Under the pieces are notes generated by a model. It was given only the letters and a program-made list of their open reading frames with translations, was not told the DNA's origin and made no database searches. Source: Actinomadura bangladeshensis (GTDB lineage: Bacteria; Actinomycetota; Actinomycetes; Streptosporangiales; Streptosporangiaceae). Taken from it: DNA of 44,562 bases. This document shows, in pieces, positions 26,252 through 34,105 of this stretch (position 1 is its first letter; each line of letters opens with the position of its first letter). A program made the translations under genes and the position numbers. The stretch spans positions 1 through 44,562 of the forward strand of contig NZ_SMJW01000034.1 in NCBI RefSeq assembly GCF_004348335.1, written 5' to 3'.

Positions 26252-26896
26252 ATGCGACGAGCACGCCGCGCCCTCACCCTGCTCCTCACGACGGCGCTCC
26301 TGCCGGTCGTGTGGACGGGCACCGCGTCCGCCCACGGCTCGGTCATCGACCCGGCCTCCCGCAACTACGGCTGCTGGGACCGCTGGGGCGACGACTTCCA
26401 GAACCCCGCCATGCAGCAGGAAGACCCGATGTGCTGGCAGGCGTGGCAGGACAATCCCAACGCCATGTGGAACTGGAACGGCCTCTACCGCAACGGCGTC
26501 GGCGGCGACTACCAGGCCGCGCTGCCCGACGGCCAGCTGTGCAGCGGCGGCCAGACCGAAGGCGGCCGCTACCGCTCCATGGACGCGGTCGGCCCCTGGA
26601 AGACCACCGACATCGGCACCACCTTCTCGGTGAACCTGTACGACCAGGCCAGCCACGGCGCCGACTACTTCCTCGTCTACGTGACCCGCCAGGGCTACGA
26701 CGCCCTCACCCAGCCGCTGCGCTGGAGCGACCTGGAACTGGTCCGCCGAACCGGCCGCTACGCCCCCAGCAACAACTACGTGATCAGCAACGTCTCGGCC
26801 CCCGGCCGCACCGGCCGCCACGTGGTCTTCACGATCTGGCAGGCCTCCCACATGGACCAGTCCTACTACATCTGCAGCGACGTCAACTTCCACTGA
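26252..26896 (+). CDS. secreted AA10 lytic polysaccharide monooxygenase
   Basis: 214 aa. A Sec signal with RRARR and a hydrophobic core ends at TASA, giving mature protein starting with His28, the first histidine-brace ligand; the second is His135 in YDQASHGADYF. A copper-dependent enzyme that oxidatively cleaves crystalline polysaccharide outside the cell. The CWQAWQDNPNAMWNWNGLYR and ASHMDQSYYICSDVNF stretches resemble the cellulose-active (C1/C4) AA10 group exemplified by Thermobifida fusca LPMO10A rather than the chitin group. There is no carbohydrate-binding module. It stands alone, with a terminator behind and two palindromes in front. Confidence 0.95.
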   Translation: MRRARRALTLLLTTALLPVVWTGTASAHGSVIDPASRNYGCWDRWGDDFQNPAMQQEDPMCWQAWQDNPNAMWNWNGLYRNGVGGDYQAALPDGQLCSGGQTEGGRYRSMDAVGPWKTTDIGTTFSVNLYDQASHGADYFLVYVTRQGYDALTQPLRWSDLELVRRTGRYAPSNNYVISNVSAPGRTGRHVVFTIWQASHMDQSYYICSDVNFH

Positions 26897-26915
26897 CCCC
26901 CACCCCGCTCCCACA

Positions 26916-26957
26916 CAAAGCCCCGGAAGCCCGCATCAGCGGACTTCCGGGGCTTTG
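26916..26957 (+). terminator. bidirectional terminator
   Basis: CAAAGCCCCGGAAG (26916-26929) pairs perfectly with CTTCCGGGGCTTTG (26944-26957) around a 14-base loop. It lies 20 bp after the LPMO stop and before the end of the convergent DUF397 gene, so it serves both directions. Confidence 0.85.
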
Positions 26958-26985
26958 AAACTCTCACCAGTAAGGGCGTTCAGTT

Positions 26986-27246
26986 CTATTTCAGGTCGAG
27001 CTGCCCCGCCTTGATGCGTCCGAGGAAGCCGACCAGCACGTCCCGGTCGAGAATGATGACCGGGCTCGACTGGTCGAGGACACTGTCGCGGACACCGGTC
27101 AATCCGGCGCCCATCGGACTCACCTCGAGGCAGCCGGTGTTCGCCCCGCAGAACCTGCTTTTGCGCCACCCGTCCCGCTCCGGAAGTGGACCGGTGTGGC
27201 GAGTATGCGCTTTCGGCGGATCGGTTTCGCCGGCACCCATGATCAT
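26986..27246 (-). CDS. DUF397 protein
   Basis: 86 aa. The C-terminal ~50 residues carry the DUF397 pattern (GWRKSRFCGANTGCLEVSPM, GVRDS, SPVIILDRDVLVGFLGRIKA). The N-terminal ~35 residues are polar and variable. ATG 27246 follows AAGGGA by six bases; a longer version from 27288 is less likely. It is in the same direction as the cyclase-like gene and opposite to the XRE gene at 28478, so the usual XRE partner is not adjacent but two genes away. Confidence 0.8.
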   Translation of the reverse strand: MIMGAGETDPPKAHTRHTGPLPERDGWRKSRFCGANTGCLEVSPMGAGLTGVRDSVLDQSSPVIILDRDVLVGFLGRIKAGQLDLK

Positions 27247-27412
27247 GGGGGATCCCTTACCTCGTCTGACGTGGTTAAACGTCGCCACGCCCCCACCCTA
27301 TGTCGCCATGGGTGAGAGCGTGGACACGTTCGGTGAATGGTCTCGGACCCGCGCGGGCGGGTTCCGATGCCACCTCGGGATTATGGTCGATTATTTAGTG
27401 AATCATGGGCAA

Positions 27413-28075
27413 TTATTGGGTTTTGGCCAGGATCTGCAGATCGGCGAGCGGCCCGGCTTCACCGGCATCGGGTATGTGGATCCAGCCGTAGCGGGTCAGC
27501 CCGCAGACGTTGACCTCTACCGCGCGCCGGTACGACTGCGGGCACAGGCCGGAATATCCGTGGATGACGATCGCCTCGTAGATCTGCTGGGACACGACCA
27601 GGGCGAGAGGCCCGTTCGTGTTCCGCAGGGCCGAGCGCACGGCGTCGGAGTCGAGCAGCCGGAACGCCGCGTCGATCTCCGCGCCGAACGGCCCGTGGTC
27701 GTCCCGGAGCAGATCGCCGGCGTGGACGACCGCGCGCATGCGCAGCCGGTGCGCCGGACGGTCGGCGAGAGGCAGTGCGGCGTTGTAGTCCATCAGCAGG
27801 CCCGCCAATACGGGGATGAACGGGTCCAGCAGGCGTGACCTGGGCACCTCGTCCGTCGGCCGGACGAGGACGAGGACCCCGTCACCGCGGTCCTCGATGG
27901 GCTCGCAGAACCGCTCGTCGATGCCGGCCGCGCGCATCGCCCGGTGCAGTAGCAGGTAGAGCTGATTCCTCAGCTCGACTTTGACCAGATCGGTGCGGGT
28001 CGACGAGCTCTCCAGGTCGAGCGCCAGGATGCTCCGGTGAAGGGGGCCGCAGAGGGGCAAGGTTGGTCCTCCCAT
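27413..28075 (-). CDS. class III nucleotide cyclase-like protein
   Basis: 220 aa from ATG 28075; the start is uncertain because upstream in-frame ATGs exist. The fold signature is visible: SILALDLESSSTRTD with D20 at the first metal position, IEDRGDGVLVLV with D65 in the GDG turn, then VVHAGDLLRDD and GAEIDAAFRLL, which aligns with the VNxAAR motif of class III cyclases. In that motif the asparagine is replaced by D135 while R139 is kept. Metal positions are thus present but the transition-state asparagine is not, so cyclase activity is doubtful. Similar stand-alone domains are common in actinomycetes near regulatory and conflict-type genes. Function unknown. Confidence 0.65.
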   Translation of the reverse strand: MGGPTLPLCGPLHRSILALDLESSSTRTDLVKVELRNQLYLLLHRAMRAAGIDERFCEPIEDRGDGVLVLVRPTDEVPRSRLLDPFIPVLAGLLMDYNAALPLADRPAHRLRMRAVVHAGDLLRDDHGPFGAEIDAAFRLLDSDAVRSALRNTNGPLALVVSQQIYEAIVIHGYSGLCPQSYRRAVEVNVCGLTRYGWIHIPDAGEAGPLADLQILAKTQ

Positions 28076-28477
28076 CCCCAGTCGGCGGACGAGTCGTCCA
28101 CGATGCAGAGGCCGCCACCGCCGAGGTGGCATGGCCCGATATCGCACCATCGCGATCACGGGCACCGGACGCTGTGCTTCGCCTCGGGCCGTGGACCCTC
28201 GGCGACCTACTCCCCTTGCACTCAATATGCCCGTTCCATGCCGTCCGTGCACCATGCACGGCTTGATGCACCAGGTCTCTCATGGGAATCTATCCCTGCG
28301 GTGACACGCCGTTCTTGGAATTCTCGCGCGACTTGTCCGAGTTTTGAGGTAATATCTGCGGTGCAACATGCACTGTTGGTTGCATGTTGGGACAAGCTGA
28401 TCGGTTGTCGAGCAATTCAAGATCCCGTCGCCAGGTGGTCGTCGCCATTCCTGGCCGCCCTTGGGGAAGAGTGGGCC
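28076..28477. other. 402-bp divergent intergenic region
   Basis: It lies between the cyclase-like gene and the XRE gene. The right third is A/T-richer (GTTTTGAGGTAATATCTGCG) and contains a perfect inverted repeat at 28364-28389. In-frame extensions of both genes run into it but show no recognisable domain. I see no further gene. Confidence 0.5.
28364..28389. promoter_or_regulatory. inverted repeat upstream of the XRE gene
   Basis: CAACATGCA (28364-28372) and TGCATGTTG (28381-28389) are exact inverted arms around eight bases, 88 bp before the XRE start and beside a TAATAT element at 28350-28355. It is a good operator candidate, possibly for autoregulation. Confidence 0.5.
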
Positions 28478-29347
28478 GTGCCGACATCTCAAGCTCCGTC
28501 CGTGCGCCGGCGACGCCTCGGCGTGGCACTCCGGCGCCTGCGCGAGGACGGCGGACTCAGCACTGAGACGGTGGGGCGGCGGCTGCGCTGGTCCGCGTCC
28601 AAGGTCTCCCGTATCGAGACGGCGCGGATCGGGGTGCGGGAATCCGACATCAAGCGCATGCTCCGGCTCTACCAGGTCGAGGAGCACGCGCTGACCGAGT
28701 TGCTCGCCCTGGCGCGCGAGGCGGCCGCACCCGGCTGGTGGACCCACTACCCGGGCTTGCCGAACGACCAGGCCGCCTACTGCGCGCTGGAGGACGAGGC
28801 CGACACCGCACTCGCCTACGAGGCGCAGGTGGTGCCGGGCCTGCTGCAAACGGCGGATTACGCGCGCTGCATGATCACCGGCTGGGCGGAGATCGTCCCC
28901 GCGCCTCCGACGGTCATCGAACGCGATCTCCAGGTGCGCATGAAACGCCAGGAACTCCTGCGGGCTCCACGCTCACTGCACCTGTCGGTGATCTTGGACG
29001 AGGCCGTACTCCTGCACCGGGTCGGCGACGCCGCGATCATGCGCCGGCAACTGGGGCGGCTCGTGGAGCTTGCGGACCTGCCCAATATGAAATTGCGGGT
29101 CCTGCCTTTGACCGCCGATCACAGCGCGGCCCTCCATGCGTTCACGCTCCTGGAGTTCGCGCCCTCTTTCGAGGTGACCTTCCCGGCCGTCGTGCACAGC
29201 GAAAGCCACCCGTTGAGCCTCGTCCAGGACGAGACCGTCACCTATGAGCACCGGCGCGTCTTCGACTGGCTCGCGCAAGGGAGCCTCACACCCGCGGACT
29301 CGGTACGCCTCATCCAGCACACCGCCGAGCAGGTCTGGACCTCCTGA
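28478..29347 (+). CDS. XRE-family regulator with DUF5753 domain (WhiJ-like)
   Basis: 289 aa. Helix-turn-helix at ~12-65 (RRRRLGVALRRLREDGGLST, then VGRRLRWSASKVSRIETAR). DUF5753 at ~100-280 with EDEADTALAYEAQVVPGLLQ, TADYAR and ILDEAVLLHRVGD. The start is GTG 28478 with GGGGAAGAG about eight bases upstream. Same architecture as the regulator at 497-1291 but clearly diverged. A DUF397 gene is nearby on the other strand (26986-27246), separated by the cyclase-like gene, a rearranged whiJ-type locus. Confidence 0.92.
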   Translation: MPTSQAPSVRRRRLGVALRRLREDGGLSTETVGRRLRWSASKVSRIETARIGVRESDIKRMLRLYQVEEHALTELLALAREAAAPGWWTHYPGLPNDQAAYCALEDEADTALAYEAQVVPGLLQTADYARCMITGWAEIVPAPPTVIERDLQVRMKRQELLRAPRSLHLSVILDEAVLLHRVGDAAIMRRQLGRLVELADLPNMKLRVLPLTADHSAALHAFTLLEFAPSFEVTFPAVVHSESHPLSLVQDETVTYEHRRVFDWLAQGSLTPADSVRLIQHTAEQVWTS

Positions 29348-29377
29348 TCGTCGGAGGATGGCCGTAAGGTCGGCGGT

Positions 29378-29716
29378 ATGTCGCGGCGGCGGTTCGATCT
29401 GGCCATGCAGTCCATGCGGGAGAAGGATCCGGGGGTTCGGGAGAGCGCGTTCGACTTCCTGCGCGAGCACGCCGATGCGTATGTCGAGGAGTTGGTCGGG
29501 GAGTTCACCGCGGAGCAGGACCGGGAACTCCGGTGCTGGCTCCTGGAGCTGGTGGCCGAGGCCCGGTCCCCGAAGGCGCTGGAGGTGTTCCGCGGCCAGT
29601 TGGAGAGCCTCGACGAGTCGTTGCGGTTCTGGGCCGTGCGCGGCCTTGAGATGCTCGACAGCCGCGAGGCCGACCAAGCCCTGGAGCAGGCCCGCGCCGA
29701 TGGCTGGATCGCCTGA
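29378..29716 (+). CDS. HEAT-repeat-like small protein
   Basis: 112 aa, all helical, with two or three HEAT-like pairs: VRESAFDFLREHADAYVEEL, then DRELRCWLLELVAEARSPKA and LRFWAVRGLEMLDSREADQA. Such proteins are binding scaffolds; no partner is evident. It begins 30 bp after the XRE stop, so cotranscription with that regulator is possible. Confidence 0.75.
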   Translation: MSRRRFDLAMQSMREKDPGVRESAFDFLREHADAYVEELVGEFTAEQDRELRCWLLELVAEARSPKALEVFRGQLESLDESLRFWAVRGLEMLDSREADQALEQARADGWIA

Positions 29717-29752
29717 CCGGGGCGCGGCGCAAGGTCCGCGGACGTCCGCGGG

Positions 29753-30262
29753 CTAGTGCGGGGTGAAGGTGCCGTAGGCGCCCTGGTGGAACAGGAGCGG
29801 GGGTTCGCCCTCGCTCACCTGCAGGTTCTGGACGCGGCCGACGACGATGTGGTGGTCTCCGGCGTCGTGGAGCTGCTCGGTGACGCAGTCGATCCAGGCG
29901 ACCGCGCCGTCGATGACCGGGTTGCCGGCCGGGGACGGGTGCCAGCCGATGTCGTGGAACTTGTCCGTCTTGCGCATCGCGACGGCACGGCAGACGTCCT
30001 CCTGCGCGGCGGACAGGACGTTCACGCAGAACCGCTCGCCCGACTCGCGCAGCGCGCGCCATGAGCTGGAGCCCTTGTCGGGCAGGAAGGCCACGAGCGG
30101 CGGGTCGAGCGAGACCGAGGTGAACGAGCCGACCGTCATGCCGATGGCCGTGCCGGCCGGGTCGAGCGCGGTGACCACGACGACACCCGTCGGGTAGTGG
30201 CCGAGGACCTGGCGGAAGCGGGCGGGATCGATGACGTCCGTCCCGTGGGCTGTCAGGCTCAT
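29753..30262 (-). CDS. flavin reductase of two-component monooxygenase (HsaB-like)
   Basis: 169 aa. Flavin reductase-like (split-barrel FMN) domain: FRQVLGHYPTGVVVVTAL, then GMTVGSFTSVSLDPPLVAFL, SGERFCVNVLS and DHHIVVGRV. These enzymes use NAD(P)H to supply reduced flavin to a partner oxygenase. ATG 30262 has GGGAGGAG upstream; a longer start at 30304 would run through the operator. The same operator precedes the HsaA-like monooxygenase operon 14 kb away, so this is the likely reductase partner of one or both monooxygenases there. Confidence 0.9.
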   Translation of the reverse strand: MSLTAHGTDVIDPARFRQVLGHYPTGVVVVTALDPAGTAIGMTVGSFTSVSLDPPLVAFLPDKGSSSWRALRESGERFCVNVLSAAQEDVCRAVAMRKTDKFHDIGWHPSPAGNPVIDGAVAWIDCVTEQLHDAGDHHIVVGRVQNLQVSEGEPPLLFHQGAYGTFTPH

Positions 30263-30276
30263 GCCGGAACTCCTCC

Positions 30277-30294
30277 CTGTAGCGATCGCTACAG
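30277..30294. promoter_or_regulatory. regulon operator, site 1 (flavin reductase)
   Basis: CTGTAGCGATCGCTACAG is a perfect 18-bp palindrome 15 bp before the flavin reductase start. Near-identical sites occur at 31704-31721, 31726-31741 and 44488-44505. Symmetry and size suit a TetR-family dimer; the two TetR genes next door are the natural candidates. Confidence 0.8.
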
Positions 30295-30347
30295 AGATTG
30301 CCATCAGAAGTCCGGTGTGGCAACCGTCCGGTTGACCGAATCCGCGC

Positions 30348-30986
30348 TCAGGCGGCGGCGACCGCCTGCTCGACGACCGTCACGACGACCGCGACGAAGT
30401 CGTCGGGATCCCAGTCGTCGTCGTTGATCTGGTGCGCCAGGAAGAGCCCGTCGGTGGAGGCCACGACGATGCGGGCCAGGTCCATCGCGAGTTCGGGGCG
30501 GCGGGCCCGCAGTTCGGTGTCGAAGTGCGAGGTGAACCAGGCCGCGATGGTGTTCGAGACGGAGTCGCGGGTGGCGAGGAAGTAGCGGCGCGCCTCCGCC
30601 TCCACCTCGCGGGACTCCAGCAGCAGCATGTGGCCGATGCGCAGGAAGTCGGGCGCGTCGCGCAGGGTGCGCACCGAGCGGGACAGGATCGCGCGCAGGC
30701 CCTCGGCCAGCGGGCGCTCGTCGCGCGGGTCGCGCTCCCAGCGCGGCTGGGCGGCGATCCACTGCTCGAAGCTGTGCCGGACGACCTCGGCCATGAGGTG
30801 GTCCTTGTCCCGGAAGAACCAGTAGACCGAGCTGGCCGGCAGCCCGGACCGCTTGGTCACCCGCGAGATCGTGGTGCCCTCGTAGCCGCACTCCGAGGCG
30901 ATCTCGGCGGCGGCCTTGAGGATGCGGTCGCGGGAGATCTCCCGGTCGTCGGCGGGGCGGGGGGGCGTCGGCATGGCCCTCATCAT
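30348..30986 (-). CDS. TetR-family regulator, second of a tandem pair
   Basis: 212 aa. Helix-turn-helix at ~18-65 with ILKAAAEIASECGYEGTTIS, then RVTKRSGLPASSVYWFFRDK. Shares the SGLPASSVYW.FR.KD.L.AE run and overall layout with the gene just upstream, so the two are paralogues. The start most likely overlaps the upstream stop (ATGA at 30986); ATGs at 30983 and 30974 are alternatives. Cotranscribed with the first TetR. It may form heterodimers with it or respond to a second ligand; both are inferences. Confidence 0.9.
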   Translation of the reverse strand: MMRAMPTPPRPADDREISRDRILKAAAEIASECGYEGTTISRVTKRSGLPASSVYWFFRDKDHLMAEVVRHSFEQWIAAQPRWERDPRDERPLAEGLRAILSRSVRTLRDAPDFLRIGHMLLLESREVEAEARRYFLATRDSVSNTIAAWFTSHFDTELRARRPELAMDLARIVVASTDGLFLAHQINDDDWDPDDFVAVVVTVVEQAVAAA

Positions 30987-31615
30987 GCCGCGTCGGCGAG
31001 CCAGGCCAGGGCCTGGGCGTGGACGCCGTCGGCGATCAGGTCGACGAGGCGGTCCAGGTCCCAGTCGCGGCTCGAGTGGACGCCGATGTAGAGCCCGTCC
31101 ATCACGGCGAGGTGGAACCGGGACAGCCGGTCGGCGACCCGGTCCGCGCCGGGGGCGCCGGCGGGGAGCACCTGCTCCCACCAGTCCCGGATCGCGGTGC
31201 GGGTCTCGGCGCGGACCTCGATGTAGCGGCGCCGGGCGGCGGGCTCCTTCGGACGGTTGGCGAGCCCGAGCATGAGGCCGAGGCGCCAGAACTCCGGACG
31301 CTCGGTGATGGCCCGCGAGGCGCGGTGCAGCCGGTCGCGGATCTCCTCGGCCGGGTCGGCGATCCCGACCCGGTCCTGCCAGGTGGGGGCGGTCTCCCGC
31401 CAGCGCCGGTAGCTGAACTCCAGGGTCTCGGCGAGCAGTTCGTCCTTGTTGCGGAAGTGCCAGTAGACCGAGCTGGCCGGCAGCCCGGTCGCCTCCGTGA
31501 CCAGCGCGATCGAGGTGCCGTCGTAGCCGCGCTCGGCGGCGATCGCGAGGGTCGCCTCCAGGATCCGCAACCTCGACTCCTCGCCCTGCTGGTGGCGCCG
31601 CGCGGTCTTGCGCAT
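30983..31615 (-). CDS. TetR-family regulator, probable regulon repressor
   Basis: 210 aa. Helix-turn-helix at ~15-62 with ILEATLAIAAERGYDGTSIA, then LVTEATGLPASSVYWHFRNK. The ligand domain holds aromatic residues (EFWRLGLMLGLANRPKEP) that could suit a bulky or CoA-linked ligand. ATG 31615 follows AGGAG. It is divergent from the ABC importer, with two adjacent copies of the regulon palindrome in the gap, so autoregulation and repression of the importer are likely, with flavin reductase and the catabolic operon controlled in trans. Confidence 0.92.
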   Translation of the reverse strand: MRKTARRHQQGEESRLRILEATLAIAAERGYDGTSIALVTEATGLPASSVYWHFRNKDELLAETLEFSYRRWRETAPTWQDRVGIADPAEEIRDRLHRASRAITERPEFWRLGLMLGLANRPKEPAARRRYIEVRAETRTAIRDWWEQVLPAGAPGADRVADRLSRFHLAVMDGLYIGVHSSRDWDLDRLVDLIADGVHAQALAWLADAA

Positions 31616-31703
31616 CTGCTCTCGCTCCTCTGGCCTTCGGAAACTCGGCCCCGGCGGGGGGTTGTGCCGCCCATCACATCATGGGTACGGTCGCCGCACG
31701 TCC

Positions 31704-31741
31704 CTGTAGTGATCGCTCCAGTAAGTGTAGCGATCGATACG
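31704..31741. promoter_or_regulatory. regulon operators, sites 2 and 3 (TetR/importer gap)
   Basis: CTGTAGTGATCGCTCCAG (31704-31721) and TGTAGCGATCGATACG (31726-31741) each match the 30277-30294 palindrome at all but two positions. Their centres are 21 bp apart, two helical turns, so two dimers could bind the same face. They sit ~90 bp from the TetR start and ~75 bp from the importer start. Confidence 0.75.
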
Positions 31742-31814
31742 GATCGACGGATCGATAGAGCGTGCACGATTCCTGCCGGGCGCCTCGGCGTTGGTCGGCG
31801 AAACGGAGAAGAGA

Positions 31815-33134
31815 ATGCCCACTCCACGCAGTGCTCTCCGCCGGCGGCGGCTGCTCGCCCCCGCCCTGGCCGCGCTGGCGGCGGCGGCGACGCTCACGGC
31901 CTGCGGGTCCGGCGACGCGGGCGTCAGCGCCGCGGACGCCAAGACCCAGGCCGCCGACCTGGTCAAGGTCCTCGGCCTCACGGACGGCGCGGGCCTCGGC
32001 GGCGACGTCGCGTTCAAGCTCGGCGCCGCGCTCACCCTGTCCGGCCCGTCCGCCGGGAACGGCGAGTCGATGCGCAACGCCATCGAGCTGGCCGCCGAGC
32101 AGATCAAGGCGGCCGGCGGCCCGTCGATCGAGCTGAGCGTGAAGGACATCAAGGGCCCCGACCCCGTCGCCGCCAAGCAGGCCGCGTCCGAGCTGGCCGC
32201 CGAGGGCGTCCCCGCGAAGATCACCTCGATGGGGGACGGGCTCGGCGCGATGCTCGCCGACACCGACAAGAGCAAGATCCTCAGCCTGGACGGCGTCGGC
32301 GGCGCCCAGGTCTTCACCAAGGGCACGCAGTACTTCTACGGCACCCGCGAGGTCGCGCCGTCCGACGCGGCGCCCGGCGCCCTGGAGTGGTTCAAGAAGG
32401 CCCACCCCGAAGGACGGACGGTCGGGCTCGTCGGCGTCGACCTCGGCCCGCTGAACGCCGCCATCCAGGCGGACATGAAGGCGAAGATCGAAGCCGCCGG
32501 CCTGACCTTCAACGGCCTGTGGGAGACCGTCTCGCCCAGCTCGCAGGACTACGCGAGCATGATCGCGAAGGTCAAGGACAACGAGCCCGACCTGCTGTGG
32601 GTCGCGTTCGGCGGCGCGGCGCCCGGTGCGTTCGCCGCCCAGGCCGAGAGCGCCGGGATCAAGAGCGAGCTGCTCGGCATCGAGTTCACCCAGGACGCGG
32701 TCAAGGCGTCCAAGGGCGTCCTCGACTCCGACGGGTTCACGTTCGCGATGGACTACTTCGACGCGTCCGCGCCGCCCAACCCCCTCGCGAAGCTGTTCGC
32801 CGAGGCGTACGAGAAGGCGTACGGGGCGCCGGCGGACTTCTACGCCGCGAACGCCTACGAGGAGACCCTGATGATCTGGGACCTCATCCGCCGCGTCGTC
32901 GCCGCCGGCGGGAACCCGTCCGACAGCGCGCAGCTGAAGGCCGCGCTGGAGAAGGACCCGAAGTTCGCCTCGGTCTACGGCGGCGACGCCACCACGGTCG
33001 GCAGCCTCGAGATCGACCTGAAGACGCACGGTGTCGCGAGCCGCCCGATGGGGGTCTTCGAGTACAAGGACGGCAAGGTCAAGGCGCTCGCCACCTACAA
33101 CGTCGGCGGCCGGGAGTTCCGCCTCGCCCCCTGA
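31815..33134 (+). CDS. ABC importer substrate-binding lipoprotein (HAAT family)
   Basis: 439 aa. Arginine-rich start, hydrophobic core and lipobox LTAC with Cys30 as the lipidated residue. The mature part is a periplasmic-binding type I fold like LivK (Peripla_BP_6): GAALTLSGPSAGNGESMRNA, then ELAAEQIKAAGG and DYASMIAKVKDNEPDLLWVA. This family carries branched-chain amino acids, but many actinobacterial members take up aromatic acids or amides. Linkage by operators to a ring-cleavage operon favours an aromatic or degraded-polycyclic acid. ATG 31815 has GGAGAAG upstream. Confidence 0.9.
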   Translation: MPTPRSALRRRRLLAPALAALAAAATLTACGSGDAGVSAADAKTQAADLVKVLGLTDGAGLGGDVAFKLGAALTLSGPSAGNGESMRNAIELAAEQIKAAGGPSIELSVKDIKGPDPVAAKQAASELAAEGVPAKITSMGDGLGAMLADTDKSKILSLDGVGGAQVFTKGTQYFYGTREVAPSDAAPGALEWFKKAHPEGRTVGLVGVDLGPLNAAIQADMKAKIEAAGLTFNGLWETVSPSSQDYASMIAKVKDNEPDLLWVAFGGAAPGAFAAQAESAGIKSELLGIEFTQDAVKASKGVLDSDGFTFAMDYFDASAPPNPLAKLFAEAYEKAYGAPADFYAANAYEETLMIWDLIRRVVAAGGNPSDSAQLKAALEKDPKFASVYGGDATTVGSLEIDLKTHGVASRPMGVFEYKDGKVKALATYNVGGREFRLAP

Positions 33135-33195
33135 CCCGTCCCGTCCGAGGGGACGGCCGCGGCGGCGGCCGTCCCCCTTCCTCTCCGGAGGCTCC

Positions 33196-34101
33196 ATGCA
33201 CGACCTGCTGGGCGGCGAGCTCTGGCAGCTGACCGTCAACGGCCTCGTCCGGGGCTCCTTCTACGCCGCGCTCGGCGCCGGGCTCGCCCTCGTCATCGGG
33301 GTCACGACCCGGTTCCACTTCGCCTACGCGCTCACCTACACCGTCGCCCCGTACGCGGCCTTCTGGGCGATGGACGGTCTCGGCGCGCCGTTCTGGCCGT
33401 CCGCGCTCATCGGCCTCGCCACGGCGGTCGCCGTCAGCATGCTGCTGGAGCTGGGCGTCTACGAGCCCGTCGCGCGGCGCGCCGCCGACCGGGCCATGCT
33501 CGCCGTGCTGGTGACGTCGATCGGCGTCAGCACGGCGGGCATCGCGCTGCTCCAGCTCGAGTTCGGGACGAGCAGCCTGCCGTTCTACGGGCCGCAGCCG
33601 CAGCGGTACGACCTCGGCCCGGTGCGGGTCTCCGGCTTCGACATCGAGCAGGCCGCGACCTGCCTGCTCCTCGTCGCCGGGCTCGCCGTGTTCCTGGCGT
33701 TCACCCCGATCGGACGGTCGGTCAAGGCGGTCCGCAGCAATCCGGGCCTCGCCGCCGTGCTCGGGATCAGCGTCCGGCGGGTCAACCTCGTCTGCTTCGC
33801 CGCCGCCGGGCTCATCTCCGGCGCGTGCGGGCTCTGGTACGGGCTGCTCTACACCGTCCAGCCGACCATGGGCGACTCGACGGTCATCTACGGATTCGTG
33901 GTGGCCTTCCTGGCGGGCACCCGCTCGTCCCCGCTGCGCGCCCTTCCGGTGGGCATCGGCCTCGGGCTGATCGAGCAGTGGGCGTCGAGCTGGCTGTCGC
34001 TGCAGTGGACGCAGACCGCCGTGTTCATCGTCCTCACCGGCTACCTCGCGTTCCTCGCGGGGAAGAGCCGCCTTCCCCTCGTGTCGCCGCGGAGGGCCTG
34101 A
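33196..34101 (+). CDS. LivH-like ABC importer permease
   Basis: 301 aa, about eight membrane helices. The opening LTVNGLVRGSFYAALGAGLA matches the LivH family, and the EAA-type cytoplasmic loop is IGRSVKAVRSNPGLAAVLGI. It pairs with the LivM-like half of the next protein as the membrane channel. GGAGG precedes ATG 33196; the gap from the binding-protein gene is 61 bp. Confidence 0.92.
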   Translation: MHDLLGGELWQLTVNGLVRGSFYAALGAGLALVIGVTTRFHFAYALTYTVAPYAAFWAMDGLGAPFWPSALIGLATAVAVSMLLELGVYEPVARRAADRAMLAVLVTSIGVSTAGIALLQLEFGTSSLPFYGPQPQRYDLGPVRVSGFDIEQAATCLLLVAGLAVFLAFTPIGRSVKAVRSNPGLAAVLGISVRRVNLVCFAAAGLISGACGLWYGLLYTVQPTMGDSTVIYGFVVAFLAGTRSSPLRALPVGIGLGLIEQWASSWLSLQWTQTAVFIVLTGYLAFLAGKSRLPLVSPRRA

Positions 34102-34105
34102 CGCC

